A stretch of 35,766 nucleotides of DNA from Chitinophaga pinensis (GTDB taxonomy: Bacteria; Bacteroidota; Bacteroidia; UBA4408). Every line of letters starts with the position of its first letter. Position 1 is the first letter of the stretch. The stretch is from positions 1 through 35,766 of the forward strand of contig CAMBZU010000034.1 of the NCBI GenBank assembly GCA_945872355.1, in the 5' to 3' direction. The notes beneath the pieces are model-generated. The model was given only the letters and a program-made list of their open reading frames with translations, had not been told where the DNA came from and did no database searches. The position numbers and the translations under genes were made by a program. This document shows, in pieces, positions 15,982 through 25,797 of the stretch.

Positions 15982-17352
15982 ATGAATTTATCAGAACAAA
16001 TAAAATCTATTATAGCTTTAGGCGAGGGTTACCAAGCGGAGTTTAAGGTGAGCGTTCCATCTAAAGTGCGCGATTTAACTGAAGAAGTTTGCGCTTTTGC
16101 AAATGCAGCTGGCGGAGTTCTTCTAATTGGTGTAGATGATAATAATGTAATAAAGGGTGTTAATATAGATAATGCTAAACGTTCTGCTATTCAAAACTCT
16201 TTAAGTGAAATAAGTCCTAAATTAAATTGCACCATTGAAATTGTTAGTGTTGATGGGCTCGATGTTGGGGTGCTCAATGTTCCTTCGGGTAAAAACAAAC
16301 CCTACGTTTTTTCAGGTGCCATCTTTGTTAGGGTAGGGCCCAATACGCAAAAACTAACAACTGCCGAAGAAATGCGAGATTTTTTTCAGCAAGCAGATAA
16401 AATTTATTTTGACGAATTAGCCTGCAAAGAATTTGATTTTATTACACAAATAGATGCTGAAAATTTTAATGCTTTCCGTTCTGATGCAGGCTTTCATGCT
16501 TCAATTGGCAATGAACAAATTCTAAAGAATTTACAACTTTACACAGAAGATGGAATGTTTAAAAGTGGTGCGGTGTTGTTTTTTAGTAATCGACCTGAAG
16601 CCATTTATGAGCAAGCAATCATTCGCTGTGTTGCCTTTAAAGGAATTGATAAACGGTATATTGCCGATGATAAAAAATTCGGAGGGCCATTATATCATCA
16701 ATACACACAAGCTATTGAGTGGTTGCGTGGCAAATTAAATGTTGCTTACGATATTGAAGGGCAAGGTTCTGGAGCAAGAAAAGAAAATTGGGAAATACCC
16801 GAAACCGTTTTCAAAGAAGCTATTATCAATGCTCTTTCTCACAGAGATTATTATGAAAAAGGAGCTGTTACAACGGTTGAAGTATTTGATAATCGCATAG
16901 AAATTTCTAATCCTGGAGGATTATTATCTGCAATCAGTCATGAGTTTGGGAGAAGAAGTTTGTCTCGTAATCCGCTAATTTTTGGGCTTTTTGACCGTAT
17001 GCACTTAGTAGAAAAAATAGGGTCTGGCATTCCACGTATGGAGGAATTAATGCATGGAAATGGTTTGCCATCTCCTGAGTATAAAATAGAGGGAATGTTT
17101 ACAGTTGTTTTAAAGCGTCCAGTAAAAACTTCGGAGAAAGCTTCGGAGAAAACTTCGGAGAAAGCTTCGGAGAAAACTTCGGAGAAAATAATTAATTTAA
17201 TGAGGGGGAACCCTGAGATAACCATAACTGAATTATCCGAAAATATAGGTAAATCAACACGTGCCATTGAAATGCAAATTCATAAACTTAAAGAGCAGAA
17301 TAGAATAGAAAGAACTGGTTCAGACAAAAGCGGTAAATGGAAAATAAAGTAA
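15982..17352 (+). CDS. AlbA_2 (Schlafen-like) plus GHKL ATPase-domain protein with C-terminal winged helix
   Basis: A 456-aa protein of the family often annotated as divergent AAA-4, RecG-like or putative transcriptional regulator. Residues 14-60 match the AlbA_2/Schlafen nucleic-acid-binding core (GEGYQAEFK, then EEVCAFANAAGGVLLIGVDDN). A GHKL-type ATPase region follows, with FKEAIINALSHRDYY (about 270-285) and VEVFDNRIEISNPGGL, then GRRSLSRNPLIFGLF and VEKIGSGIPRMEELM. A T/A-S-E-K repeat linker (residues 383-402) connects to a winged helix (ITITELSENIGKSTRAIEMQIHKL). Members act as regulators or as defence components. Here it abuts the 65-aa gene and is 5 bp from the big helicase gene, so it could regulate the operon or sense infection. 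Whether the ATPase site is active is unknown. Confidence 0.85.
   Translation: MNLSEQIKSIIALGEGYQAEFKVSVPSKVRDLTEEVCAFANAAGGVLLIGVDDNNVIKGVNIDNAKRSAIQNSLSEISPKLNCTIEIVSVDGLDVGVLNVPSGKNKPYVFSGAIFVRVGPNTQKLTTAEEMRDFFQQADKIYFDELACKEFDFITQIDAENFNAFRSDAGFHASIGNEQILKNLQLYTEDGMFKSGAVLFFSNRPEAIYEQAIIRCVAFKGIDKRYIADDKKFGGPLYHQYTQAIEWLRGKLNVAYDIEGQGSGARKENWEIPETVFKEAIINALSHRDYYEKGAVTTVEVFDNRIEISNPGGLLSAISHEFGRRSLSRNPLIFGLFDRMHLVEKIGSGIPRMEELMHGNGLPSPEYKIEGMFTVVLKRPVKTSEKASEKTSEKASEKTSEKIINLMRGNPEITITELSENIGKSTRAIEMQIHKLKEQNRIERTGSDKSGKWKIK
17128..17187 (+). repeat. Five tandem 12-bp repeats within a coding region
   Basis: Five head-to-tail copies alternating ACTTCGGAGAAA and GCTTCGGAGAAA encode TSEK/ASEK four-residue units in the linker between the GHKL and winged-helix domains. 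Because 12 is a multiple of 3, gain or loss of copies keeps the frame and only changes linker length. Comparable short repeats at this point are common in this protein family, so the feature is a polymorphic tether rather than an on/off switch. Confidence 0.9.
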
Positions 17353-17357
17353 GATAA

Positions 17358-20300
17358 ATGTTAGCACTCCAACAAGCATACGAGGTTAAAGTCTCTATTA
17401 CAGAGTATTTAAAGGCAACCTATAATTTCCAAGATAAGGAAGTTGAAAGGGCATTTCTTCGTTTAATAGAAAATGAAAATGATGGCATGTTTAAAGGGCC
17501 GTATATTTCATTAAAGCTGCCCTACAAAAAGTTTGAAGGTGATTTGGCAAACTTAAATATCGCCATTTTACCAGAGTTTCGTCCTTTTATTCACCAAGCA
17601 ATTGTATTTGATCGTTTAAGCACAAATAATAACCACCAACCATTACCAACAGTATTAACTACAGGAACAGCATCTGGTAAAACAGAGGCATTTTTATACC
17701 CAATAATTGATTATTGCTTCAATCAAAAAAACAGAAAAGGAATAAAAGCCATTATTCTATATCCAATGAACGCTTTAGCTACCGACCAAGCACAAAGGAT
17801 AGCTGAAGCAATACATTCAGACGAAAGAACCAGAGGGAAGGTTACAGCGGGGCTTTTTATTGGAGAAGGACAAAACAAGGATAAGAAATATCCTAAGGAG
17901 ATGGGCGAAAAGAATATTATTGAGCATAGAGATACAATTTTAGCCAATCCTCCAGATATTTTACTCACCAACTTTAAGATGTTGGACTATGCTTTAATGA
18001 GAAGCAAATTTCATGACTTGTGGGAACATAATTTTGAAGACACTTCGCTTTTAAAGTTTTTAGTGTTAGATGAATTACATACCTACGATGGAGCGCAAGG
18101 AACGGATGTAGCTAACCTAATAAGACGTTTAAAATTAAAACTAAACATTGATAAAGGTCAAATTTGCTCGGTTGGAACATCTGCCACCATTGGTTCTGGA
18201 GATGATGCACCTTTGTTATTGGCCGATTATGCTAAAAAAGTTTTCGGGGAAGAATTTAGTAAGGATTCTATTATTGGAGAGACCCGAATTGATGCTGATG
18301 ATTTTTTTGAAGGTGTAGTATTTAAAAATTTTATCCCTACAGATTACCTGCTTTCTGATAGTAGAATTAAAGGCGATGATACCTATCAAACTTATATTCA
18401 AAAGCAACTAATTCTTTTTGGAATTAACCCTAAAATATCAACTACAGATTTAGGTTCAGAATTAAAGAAATACAGAATTGTTTACGATGTATTAAACATT
18501 TGCAAGGCAGGCATTATAGATTTTAAAGAATTAATTATAGAACTAGCACGCGTTAACCATGAATTTAAGCAACTTTCAGAATGGTCGAAAGAATATAACT
18601 TCTCTCCAAAAGAAACGCTAATACGATCCATTCTAACACTTATTTCCGAAGCAAAAGTTCAAGAGGGTACAAAAGTATTTCCATTGTTGTATGTGCAAGT
18701 TCAATTATGGATTCGCGAACTCTCTGGCATATTAAGGCTATTTCAAGAAGAGCCAGTATTTAGTTGGAAGGATTCTGTATCAACGGATGATAAGGTCAAA
18801 GCATTACCTCCCTATTTCTGCAGAGAATGTGGCACAAGTGGCTGGGCAACAGTAAAACATGATAATAGAAACAATATCGAAGATGATATAAGCGATACCT
18901 ACCAAAAGTATTTTGGTAATCATAAAAACTTATACTTTACAAACACAAACAAAGAAGGTCACCTAAAAATTGATGAGTACCAACCAAGTGACACCCTAGA
19001 TCATTATGTTGATGTAAATACGTTAGGTTTATACCACGAGGAAAAAAAGAATAGATTTAGAACAATTTCTTATCGTAAAATTATTGGTACAAAGGCAGAT
19101 CACGTTTGTCCGATTTGCAATAGCAGAAATACAATAGCTATTATCGGCACCAAAACTGCCACATTAAGCAGCATTAGTATCAGTCAGGTAATATCTTCCG
19201 AACTTGACAAAACGATTGAAAAGGATAGAAAGGTATTAGCCTTTACAAACGGGGTTCAAGACGCAGCGCATCAGGCCGGTTTTATTGAAGCAAGAAATTA
19301 CCGTTTTACATTCCGTTCTGCTATTCAAAAAGTTGTTAATCTTCAAAATGATGAAATTTCTTTGGATGCATTTCAACGTAAATTTAAAGAATACTGGCTA
19401 GCAAATGCAGATGATTCAAAGAAAAAGCCCATTGAAGCCTATATCTATAAATTCTTTCCTTCCGATCATTTAGGAGATGTAAAGATTAACAATTATAAAA
19501 AAGGAGAAGAAAAATTTGATCCTCAATTTATAGAGGAATTAAATAGACGAATTGACTGGGAGATTGCAAGTGAGTTTGGGTATAATGCAGTTTTGGGAAG
19601 GACTTTAGAAAAAACAGGATCATCGGCCACCTATTTTAAGAATGAAGACTTAGATTTAGTTTATACTCATATTAATCCTTGGCTAACAAAGGAAAATATG
19701 AGTATGATAAACAAGGAAGATTTCATCAAATTTCTAAATGCATTTTTACATCGTTTAAGAACTAAAGGTGGCATTAAACACCCCTATTTAAATAAGTTCA
19801 GAAGTGAGAAAAGTAATTATTACCTAATTACTACAAAAACAAATAAGCAGTATTTTTTGCTTAGAAATTTTGGACGAAAAACCAGATTGCCAAAGTTTAT
19901 TTCAGATCAACCTTCCGGAGTTTTTGATGTTACATTAAAACTGACTCCAAGTACAAATTGGTTTCATGCTTATTTCAAAAAATCATTTCCTTTAGTGCCA
20001 CAAAGTGACCCACTAATAAATGATTTTTACAGTCAGCTTTTAAAAGTATTGGCGAGTACTGATGTGTGTATTTTAGATGAAAAATCAGCAGATGGTGTAA
20101 GAAACTTCGCCTTAAATAGTGCCAAACTATATATAAAAAAGCAGGTAGTTTCATTTAAATGTGATGTTTGCGACCATGAATTAAATATTGCCGATTTAGA
20201 TGGAATAGAAGGTGCATCTTGTATTAATTTCAGATGCCATGGCCACTATCATCTTTTGTTAAAAGATGAAGCAGAAAACTATTACCGACAAGTATATAAC

Positions 20301-23300
20301 CGTTCGCGTTCGCCAAGAATATACGCAACAGAGCATACAGGATTATTGGAAAGAGGTGTTAGAGAAATGAAGGAATTTCAATTTAAGCAAAGACCGTTTT
20401 TTAATTCGTTAAATGCACTTGTTGCTACTTCAACGTTAGAGATGGGTATTAATATTGGAGATTTAAATACTACACTAAATAATTCTATTCCACCCTTACC
20501 ATCTAATTTTATACAAAGGGTTGGTCGTGCTGGTCGTTCATCCGGTTCTGCATTAATAGTAAATTTTGCTGCTAATGAAGCGCATGACCAATACTATTAC
20601 CAAGAGCCAAAAGAAATGATGCAAGGCGAAGTTAATTCACCAGGCTGTTATCTAGAAGCTAAGGAAATATTAAAGAGACACTTTTTTGCATTTTGTATAG
20701 ACGAATGGACTAAATCTGACCATACTAAAAATTCAATTCCTCCAAATTTTAGATTGAAGCCATTTCAAATTGAATTTACAGATCTGAATGAGCAAACACT
20801 ATTTTTCAATCGCATCATAAGCTTTATAAAAGTACAAGAAGCTGAATTATATAAAAAGTTTACAATTCACTTAACTGAATATGTTTCTAAAGAAACATTG
20901 AAAGAACTATACGAAACCATTCGTTCAGGGCGATTATACACTTCAATTGTTCAAGAGTTTCAAGACGTGCAGGAAGAAGTAAAAGCACTTCGCATTAAAC
21001 AAAAACAAATTAAAAAGCAATTAGATCAGGGTAATTTGGCTATAAATGATGAAGAACGAGAGTTGCTTGATAGAGAACACAAAAATATGTGGGGTGCTAT
21101 AAAATCAATTGTTAAACGATCTGTGCTTGAACATTTAACCAATGTAGGTTTACTGCCTAATTATGCTTTCCCGGAAACAGGAGTAACTTTAAATGCGCAG
21201 GTTAGAAATAGAAATTTAACTGGTGTTGGAGATAATAATTATTCATCAAAAAGTATTGAGTTAATTAGACCTGCCAAATCTGCTTTACGCGAATTGGTGC
21301 CCGAAAACTATTTCTATACTCAAGGTTATAAATTAAAAATTAGCGGCTTAAACATTATAAGTTGGAAAGAAGAAGTTTTAAATTATAGATTTTGTTCAAA
21401 TTGCGATAATTTAGAAATTGATAGCGGTCAGTTAGGTGCATGTCCTAAGTGTGATGATTTATCATGGGGTTCTGCTAACAATAAACATAAGTTTAATAAA
21501 CTAAAGGCTGTTAAATCCTTTAATGATGAAGCAAGTGCTACTCTGGATGATACCAGTGAAGAAAGAGAACAAAAAATATCAAAAGTAACTACGCATTTTA
21601 AATTTGAGCCAAAATCAACTCAAGGAGCATACGCAATGGTTAAAATTCCTTTTGGTATTGAATACCTAAAGGAAGTTGATATATACCAAATCAATACCGG
21701 CTTAAGCGAATATAGCAGTTCAAGGGAATTAACAATTAACGAGAATAAGGTGCCTATACAAGGTTATGTAACTTGTAAACATTGTGGTAAATCAAGTAGC
21801 AATCCATTTGAAGAAAAGAGACATTATGTTTGGTGTAAGAAAAAAGATCATGAGTATGAAAATAAATCTGACGATGTTTTTGAAGAAATTTATCTTTTCA
21901 GACAATTAAAAACAGAGGCTATTAAGATTTTATTGCCTGTTCAGGAATTTGATTCAGAAAGCACAATAGCGATGTTCAAATCAGGTATTGAACTTGGCTT
22001 AAAACATTATTACAAAGGCAACCCACAACATATAGAAATTAAGGATTATAAAGAGTATAATAAGCAAACTTTACGAACAGATAGATTTATAGTTTTGTTT
22101 GATGTTATACCAGGTGGAACAGGATACCTTTCCAAATTATTTGATAAGGAACAATTTTCAGAACTAATTGAGAATGCCTATAAAGCAATAAAAGAATGTT
22201 CATGTCAATTCTCTGGAAAGGATGGGTGTTATAGATGTATTTATACTTATGGCAACCAATTTGAGCGTGAAGAACTTAGCCGAGAAAGAGCGGAGGAACT
22301 ATTCAGAAGATTATATGATGCGCGCGAAAAATGGGACTATATTGCAGATGGTTTAAATGACATTACCAATTCAGGTAAAATTGAAGAATCCGAATTGGAA
22401 GAACGATTTATAAGAGGAATTAAAAATTACGCAACTCAAGAGGAACAACAATTATTAGGTTGGGATTTTCAAACTATTACAATAGATGGCGTAAATACAT
22501 ATAAGCTTAAAATTATAAATGGCGCAACTGAATACTTCTATTCAATAAGCCCTCAAGTGAATCTGGGAAGAAGCGAAGGAGTTTTATATCCAACCAGAAC
22601 GGACCACATGATTACCTGCATTGATGTTAAGAAAAATGGCGAATCTATTAAGATTAAAGATTTGCAAAGGATTCCTTCAATAGCTGTTTACCTTGATGGC
22701 TATCAATATCATGCTACTAAAGAGAGCAATCGGTTTATTGGAGATATTCAAAAACGGATTTCAATTGTTGATACTGGAAGATATTTGACTTGGACTTTAA
22801 CTTGGGAGGATTTAAATTATTTTGAAGCCTTAGTCACTAATTTAAAAATCAAGGAAGAAAAGGGAACTAGTCAAAAAAAACTAAATGATCAAGATAGTTT
22901 ATACCTTAAAATAAAAGATTATGATTCAAATTATTTAAAATTAAAAAAGGGACCAAACTATAATAACTTTGATGATGAATTAAAAAAGAAGAAAAATAAT
23001 TTAGACAGGTTGATTTATGTTCTATCAAATTTGGATTCTGAGCCATTATTAAGTGGTAAAATTACAAAGCAATTACTGTTCGGTTTGCAGGGAGCATTTC
23101 TTTCATTACCAATGAAGGAAGAAAAGGCTAAAGAATTGGTAACTCAAAATATTATAGACTTTTCAAAAGTTGAAATATTTAAAAGTGAAGATTCTTATTT
23201 GTTTGTTGATGGTTTTCCAGTATTGGAAGATTTTGACTTTAAATTATTTATGAACTTAAAAAGTCACAAGATTATTTCGAAAATAGAAGTGCCAACATTA

Positions 23301-23693
23301 ACAACTAACTATAACAAAAAAAGTTGGGAAAACTTTTGGACACTATTTAATTGGATGCAATTTGGATTAAGTCAGTTTGATATTAGACTTAATGCTCATT
23401 CAACACAATCAAGTTCAAGTAAGGAAGAAACAGTTGAAGATATATTAAATAATTTTGATCCCGCTTTAGCGCCAATCGTCAAAGAACTTTTAGCCCACAA
23501 TCTTGAGTTTAATAAAGATTCTTATTTTTCTATATTAGATGAAAACGGTGGTATAATTGCGGAAGCAATGCTTGGTATTCCTCATAAAAAAATAGTTATT
23601 GAGCCATTAAGTGAAGATTGCCAAAATAAATTTATTGAAAATGGATATACCGAATTGAATATTTCAAACTTTAACATTAACAACATTATTTAA
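17358..23693 (+). CDS. Giant DEAD-box/DUF1998 helicase with zinc modules and Vsr-like tail (DruE/DrmA-DrmB-like)
   Basis: A 2111-aa superfamily 2 helicase. Motif I is TGTASGKT (102-109), motif II DELH at 238-241, followed by TYDGAQGTD. The second RecA domain has STLEMGINIGDLN and QRVGRAGR (1053-1060). Between them lie about 700 residues with a split Cys motif (C488/C491 and C584/C587) and a further C-x2-C pair (CDVC) near 935. After the helicase come more C-x2-C pairs (CSNC, CPKC, CKHC) and the DUF1998 signature with C1614, C1616, C1624 and C1627 (GCYRCIYTYGN). Near 1775-1825, VYLDGYQYH, GDIQKR and LTWTLTWEDL resemble a Vsr/DUF559-like nuclease fold (D1780, H1785). Length and order match Druantia DruE; in DISARM the helicase and DUF1998 parts are separate (DrmA, DrmB). 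Likely the central DNA-engaging motor. Confidence 0.88.
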   Translation: MLALQQAYEVKVSITEYLKATYNFQDKEVERAFLRLIENENDGMFKGPYISLKLPYKKFEGDLANLNIAILPEFRPFIHQAIVFDRLSTNNNHQPLPTVLTTGTASGKTEAFLYPIIDYCFNQKNRKGIKAIILYPMNALATDQAQRIAEAIHSDERTRGKVTAGLFIGEGQNKDKKYPKEMGEKNIIEHRDTILANPPDILLTNFKMLDYALMRSKFHDLWEHNFEDTSLLKFLVLDELHTYDGAQGTDVANLIRRLKLKLNIDKGQICSVGTSATIGSGDDAPLLLADYAKKVFGEEFSKDSIIGETRIDADDFFEGVVFKNFIPTDYLLSDSRIKGDDTYQTYIQKQLILFGINPKISTTDLGSELKKYRIVYDVLNICKAGIIDFKELIIELARVNHEFKQLSEWSKEYNFSPKETLIRSILTLISEAKVQEGTKVFPLLYVQVQLWIRELSGILRLFQEEPVFSWKDSVSTDDKVKALPPYFCRECGTSGWATVKHDNRNNIEDDISDTYQKYFGNHKNLYFTNTNKEGHLKIDEYQPSDTLDHYVDVNTLGLYHEEKKNRFRTISYRKIIGTKADHVCPICNSRNTIAIIGTKTATLSSISISQVISSELDKTIEKDRKVLAFTNGVQDAAHQAGFIEARNYRFTFRSAIQKVVNLQNDEISLDAFQRKFKEYWLANADDSKKKPIEAYIYKFFPSDHLGDVKINNYKKGEEKFDPQFIEELNRRIDWEIASEFGYNAVLGRTLEKTGSSATYFKNEDLDLVYTHINPWLTKENMSMINKEDFIKFLNAFLHRLRTKGGIKHPYLNKFRSEKSNYYLITTKTNKQYFLLRNFGRKTRLPKFISDQPSGVFDVTLKLTPSTNWFHAYFKKSFPLVPQSDPLINDFYSQLLKVLASTDVCILDEKSADGVRNFALNSAKLYIKKQVVSFKCDVCDHELNIADLDGIEGASCINFRCHGHYHLLLKDEAENYYRQVYNRSRSPRIYATEHTGLLERGVREMKEFQFKQRPFFNSLNALVATSTLEMGINIGDLNTTLNNSIPPLPSNFIQRVGRAGRSSGSALIVNFAANEAHDQYYYQEPKEMMQGEVNSPGCYLEAKEILKRHFFAFCIDEWTKSDHTKNSIPPNFRLKPFQIEFTDLNEQTLFFNRIISFIKVQEAELYKKFTIHLTEYVSKETLKELYETIRSGRLYTSIVQEFQDVQEEVKALRIKQKQIKKQLDQGNLAINDEERELLDREHKNMWGAIKSIVKRSVLEHLTNVGLLPNYAFPETGVTLNAQVRNRNLTGVGDNNYSSKSIELIRPAKSALRELVPENYFYTQGYKLKISGLNIISWKEEVLNYRFCSNCDNLEIDSGQLGACPKCDDLSWGSANNKHKFNKLKAVKSFNDEASATLDDTSEEREQKISKVTTHFKFEPKSTQGAYAMVKIPFGIEYLKEVDIYQINTGLSEYSSSRELTINENKVPIQGYVTCKHCGKSSSNPFEEKRHYVWCKKKDHEYENKSDDVFEEIYLFRQLKTEAIKILLPVQEFDSESTIAMFKSGIELGLKHYYKGNPQHIEIKDYKEYNKQTLRTDRFIVLFDVIPGGTGYLSKLFDKEQFSELIENAYKAIKECSCQFSGKDGCYRCIYTYGNQFEREELSRERAEELFRRLYDAREKWDYIADGLNDITNSGKIEESELEERFIRGIKNYATQEEQQLLGWDFQTITIDGVNTYKLKIINGATEYFYSISPQVNLGRSEGVLYPTRTDHMITCIDVKKNGESIKIKDLQRIPSIAVYLDGYQYHATKESNRFIGDIQKRISIVDTGRYLTWTLTWEDLNYFEALVTNLKIKEEKGTSQKKLNDQDSLYLKIKDYDSNYLKLKKGPNYNNFDDELKKKKNNLDRLIYVLSNLDSEPLLSGKITKQLLFGLQGAFLSLPMKEEKAKELVTQNIIDFSKVEIFKSEDSYLFVDGFPVLEDFDFKLFMNLKSHKIISKIEVPTLTTNYNKKSWENFWTLFNWMQFGLSQFDIRLNAHSTQSSSSKEETVEDILNNFDPALAPIVKELLAHNLEFNKDSYFSILDENGGIIAEAMLGIPHKKIVIEPLSEDCQNKFIENGYTELNISNFNINNII

Positions 23694-23695
23694 AT

Positions 23696-25783
23696 ATGAA
23701 GTTTTATATATATGAAAAGTTTATGGATTCCTTTATCAAGCTTCCAAAAGTAGCTCAGAAAAGGACCATGGACTTCATGGAAAAATTTAGAACCAATCCA
23801 AAATCAGCTGCAATTAATTTAGAGAAGATTGTTTCTTTTAAAGATCAACAATTAAGATCTGCAAGAATTGACCAAACATATAGAGCTATTGTACATGTTT
23901 CTAAAACAGATGATGTGTACCATCTACTTTGGGCCGATCATCATGATGATGCCTATGCTTGGGCTAAGAATAAGGTATTTGAATGGAACAATATGACTCA
24001 ATCTTATCAAGTCTTTGATTTGGCTGATGATATAATTTTGTCCAAGGCGAATGTTGAAGAAAAGAAATCAGGGTTATTTGCTTCTTATACTAACGAGCAA
24101 TTGGAGCGTATTGGTCTACCACCAGTTCTTATTCCTAGTTTGCGTGAAGTTATAGATTTAAATGGATTACAAGCGTTAGAAAAGTACTTACCTGAAGATG
24201 TTTTTGAAAATGTCTTTTATTTGGTTGATGGCTTGCCAATTGAAGATATTATTAGGGAAATTGAAGAAGGCAAAGCAATTGCAGGTGCAACTCAGGAAGA
24301 TACTGACAACAACAAGAGATACTTCTTTGAAATCACAGATAAAGATTTGGAATCCATTTTTTCTGATGATTTCAACAAGTGGCGTATTTTCCTGCATCCT
24401 TCTCAACGTAAAATTGTTAACTCAATTAACAAAGGTCCTATTAAAGTTACTGGCTTAGCAGGCACTGGGAAAACGGTATGCGCATTACATAGAGCGAAAC
24501 ATCTGATAGATCATTATAACATACAAAAAAACAAACCTTTATTGTTTACGACTTTTACAAAAAGTTTAGTGAAGGATTTAAAGGAATCACTTACAGCGCT
24601 TGGGGTAGATGAATCTAAAATAGAAGTGATTCACATACATGGCCTTGCAGTAGAGTTGGCAAAAAAGAATAGTTTAATCCCTGTGAAGGCAAAAATACTT
24701 GAGTTTACAGACTCAGAGTATAAATTAAAGTTATGGGAAGAAGTTTTGGATTCAACCATCAGTGAGTTTGATGCAGATTTTCTAAGTACGGAATTTTCTG
24801 AAATTGTTGTTCAAAATAACCTATCAACAGAAGAAGAATACTTAAGAGTGCCGAGAATTGGAAGGTCACAAAAACTTGGAAGAAAAGATCGGATTGAAAT
24901 TTGGAAAGCCTTTGATGCTTATATTAAAAAGAAAAATAAGGATGGCTATTTTGAATTAGGTGAGGTTCTTAATTTATTAAATAATCATTTTGTAAATAGC
25001 GCAAATAAGCCCTACTCATACATCATTGCTGATGAAATACAAGACTTTTCAAATGTAGAGTTAAGGCTGATGAGATCGATGACTGAAGAGCATGAAAATG
25101 ACTTATTTTTAGTTGGCGATCCTTTCCAGAAAATCTACTCTCGCAAAATTAATTTCTCTAAGGCTGGGATAAATGTAAAAGGAAACAGAAGCAAGCAACT
25201 AAAGGTTAATTACAGAACGACAGAGGAAATTAAAAGATTGGCTTTATCAACCGTTCAGGGAATAGAATATGACAACTTTGATGGTGAACGTGAGAGTTCA
25301 AAAGGTTACATATCATTAACACACGGAGAAAAACCTGTATATATCAATTTTGATAAAGAGTCAGAAGAGTTTGAATTTATCAGAGCTAAAATAGAAGATT
25401 TTATAAGTTCTAATTCGAATATTGCCTTCAATGATATTTGTATTGCTTGTCGTACAAAAAACATTTTAAGCGATGTTAAAAAGCATTTACATAATTCTAA
25501 AATCCCTTATTATGATGTAACTACATCAACAGGGAAAACGACTGGAGTTCACCTAACCACTTACCACAATGTGAAAGGACTTGAATTTAAAATTGTTTTT
25601 CTAACTGGAATAAATTCAAAAACATTGCCATTACGTCCGGTTGCTTATGAAACATGGGATAAGGTTCAACAAGTTGAATTTGACACCATGGAAAGGTCGT
25701 TGCTTTATGTAGCAATGACAAGGGCAATACAGCAGTTGATTATTACAGGAACTGGGAAGAAGAGTGATTGGATAAGGCTATAA
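23696..25783 (+). CDS. RelE/ParE-like domain fused to a UvrD/Rep-type superfamily 1 helicase
   Basis: A 695-aa protein. Residues 1-97 have the compact RelE/ParE layout: YEKFMDSFIKLPKVAQKR, FRTNPKSAAINLEKI, then RSARIDQTYRAIVHV and VYHLLWADHHDDAYAWA. The helicase follows: motif I GLAGTGKT (253-260), motif II DEIQD (446-450), GDPFQKIY, NYRTTEEIKRL, the C-terminal motif TTYHNVKGLEFKIVFL and motif VI YVAMTRA. All look intact, so ATP-driven 3'-5' translocation on single-stranded DNA is expected. RelE proteins cleave mRNA on ribosomes and ParE proteins poison gyrase; here the domain may instead be a nucleic-acid-binding part, or a toxin released on infection. The gene starts 2 bp after the giant helicase stop and ends the operon. 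No separate antitoxin gene is adjacent. Confidence 0.87.
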   Translation: MKFYIYEKFMDSFIKLPKVAQKRTMDFMEKFRTNPKSAAINLEKIVSFKDQQLRSARIDQTYRAIVHVSKTDDVYHLLWADHHDDAYAWAKNKVFEWNNMTQSYQVFDLADDIILSKANVEEKKSGLFASYTNEQLERIGLPPVLIPSLREVIDLNGLQALEKYLPEDVFENVFYLVDGLPIEDIIREIEEGKAIAGATQEDTDNNKRYFFEITDKDLESIFSDDFNKWRIFLHPSQRKIVNSINKGPIKVTGLAGTGKTVCALHRAKHLIDHYNIQKNKPLLFTTFTKSLVKDLKESLTALGVDESKIEVIHIHGLAVELAKKNSLIPVKAKILEFTDSEYKLKLWEEVLDSTISEFDADFLSTEFSEIVVQNNLSTEEEYLRVPRIGRSQKLGRKDRIEIWKAFDAYIKKKNKDGYFELGEVLNLLNNHFVNSANKPYSYIIADEIQDFSNVELRLMRSMTEEHENDLFLVGDPFQKIYSRKINFSKAGINVKGNRSKQLKVNYRTTEEIKRLALSTVQGIEYDNFDGERESSKGYISLTHGEKPVYINFDKESEEFEFIRAKIEDFISSNSNIAFNDICIACRTKNILSDVKKHLHNSKIPYYDVTTSTGKTTGVHLTTYHNVKGLEFKIVFLTGINSKTLPLRPVAYETWDKVQQVEFDTMERSLLYVAMTRAIQQLIITGTGKKSDWIRL

Positions 25784-25797
25784 AACTACATTATGAT

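Noticed and set aside
17128-17187. The 12-bp repeat as a phase-variation on/off switch
   Set aside because: Unit length is a multiple of three, so slippage cannot shift the frame.
5993-25783. Calling the operon a standard DISARM or BREX system
   Set aside because: No PLD-family DrmC, no separate DrmB, no PglZ phosphatase, BrxL or BrxC-like gene is present; only partial correspondence exists.
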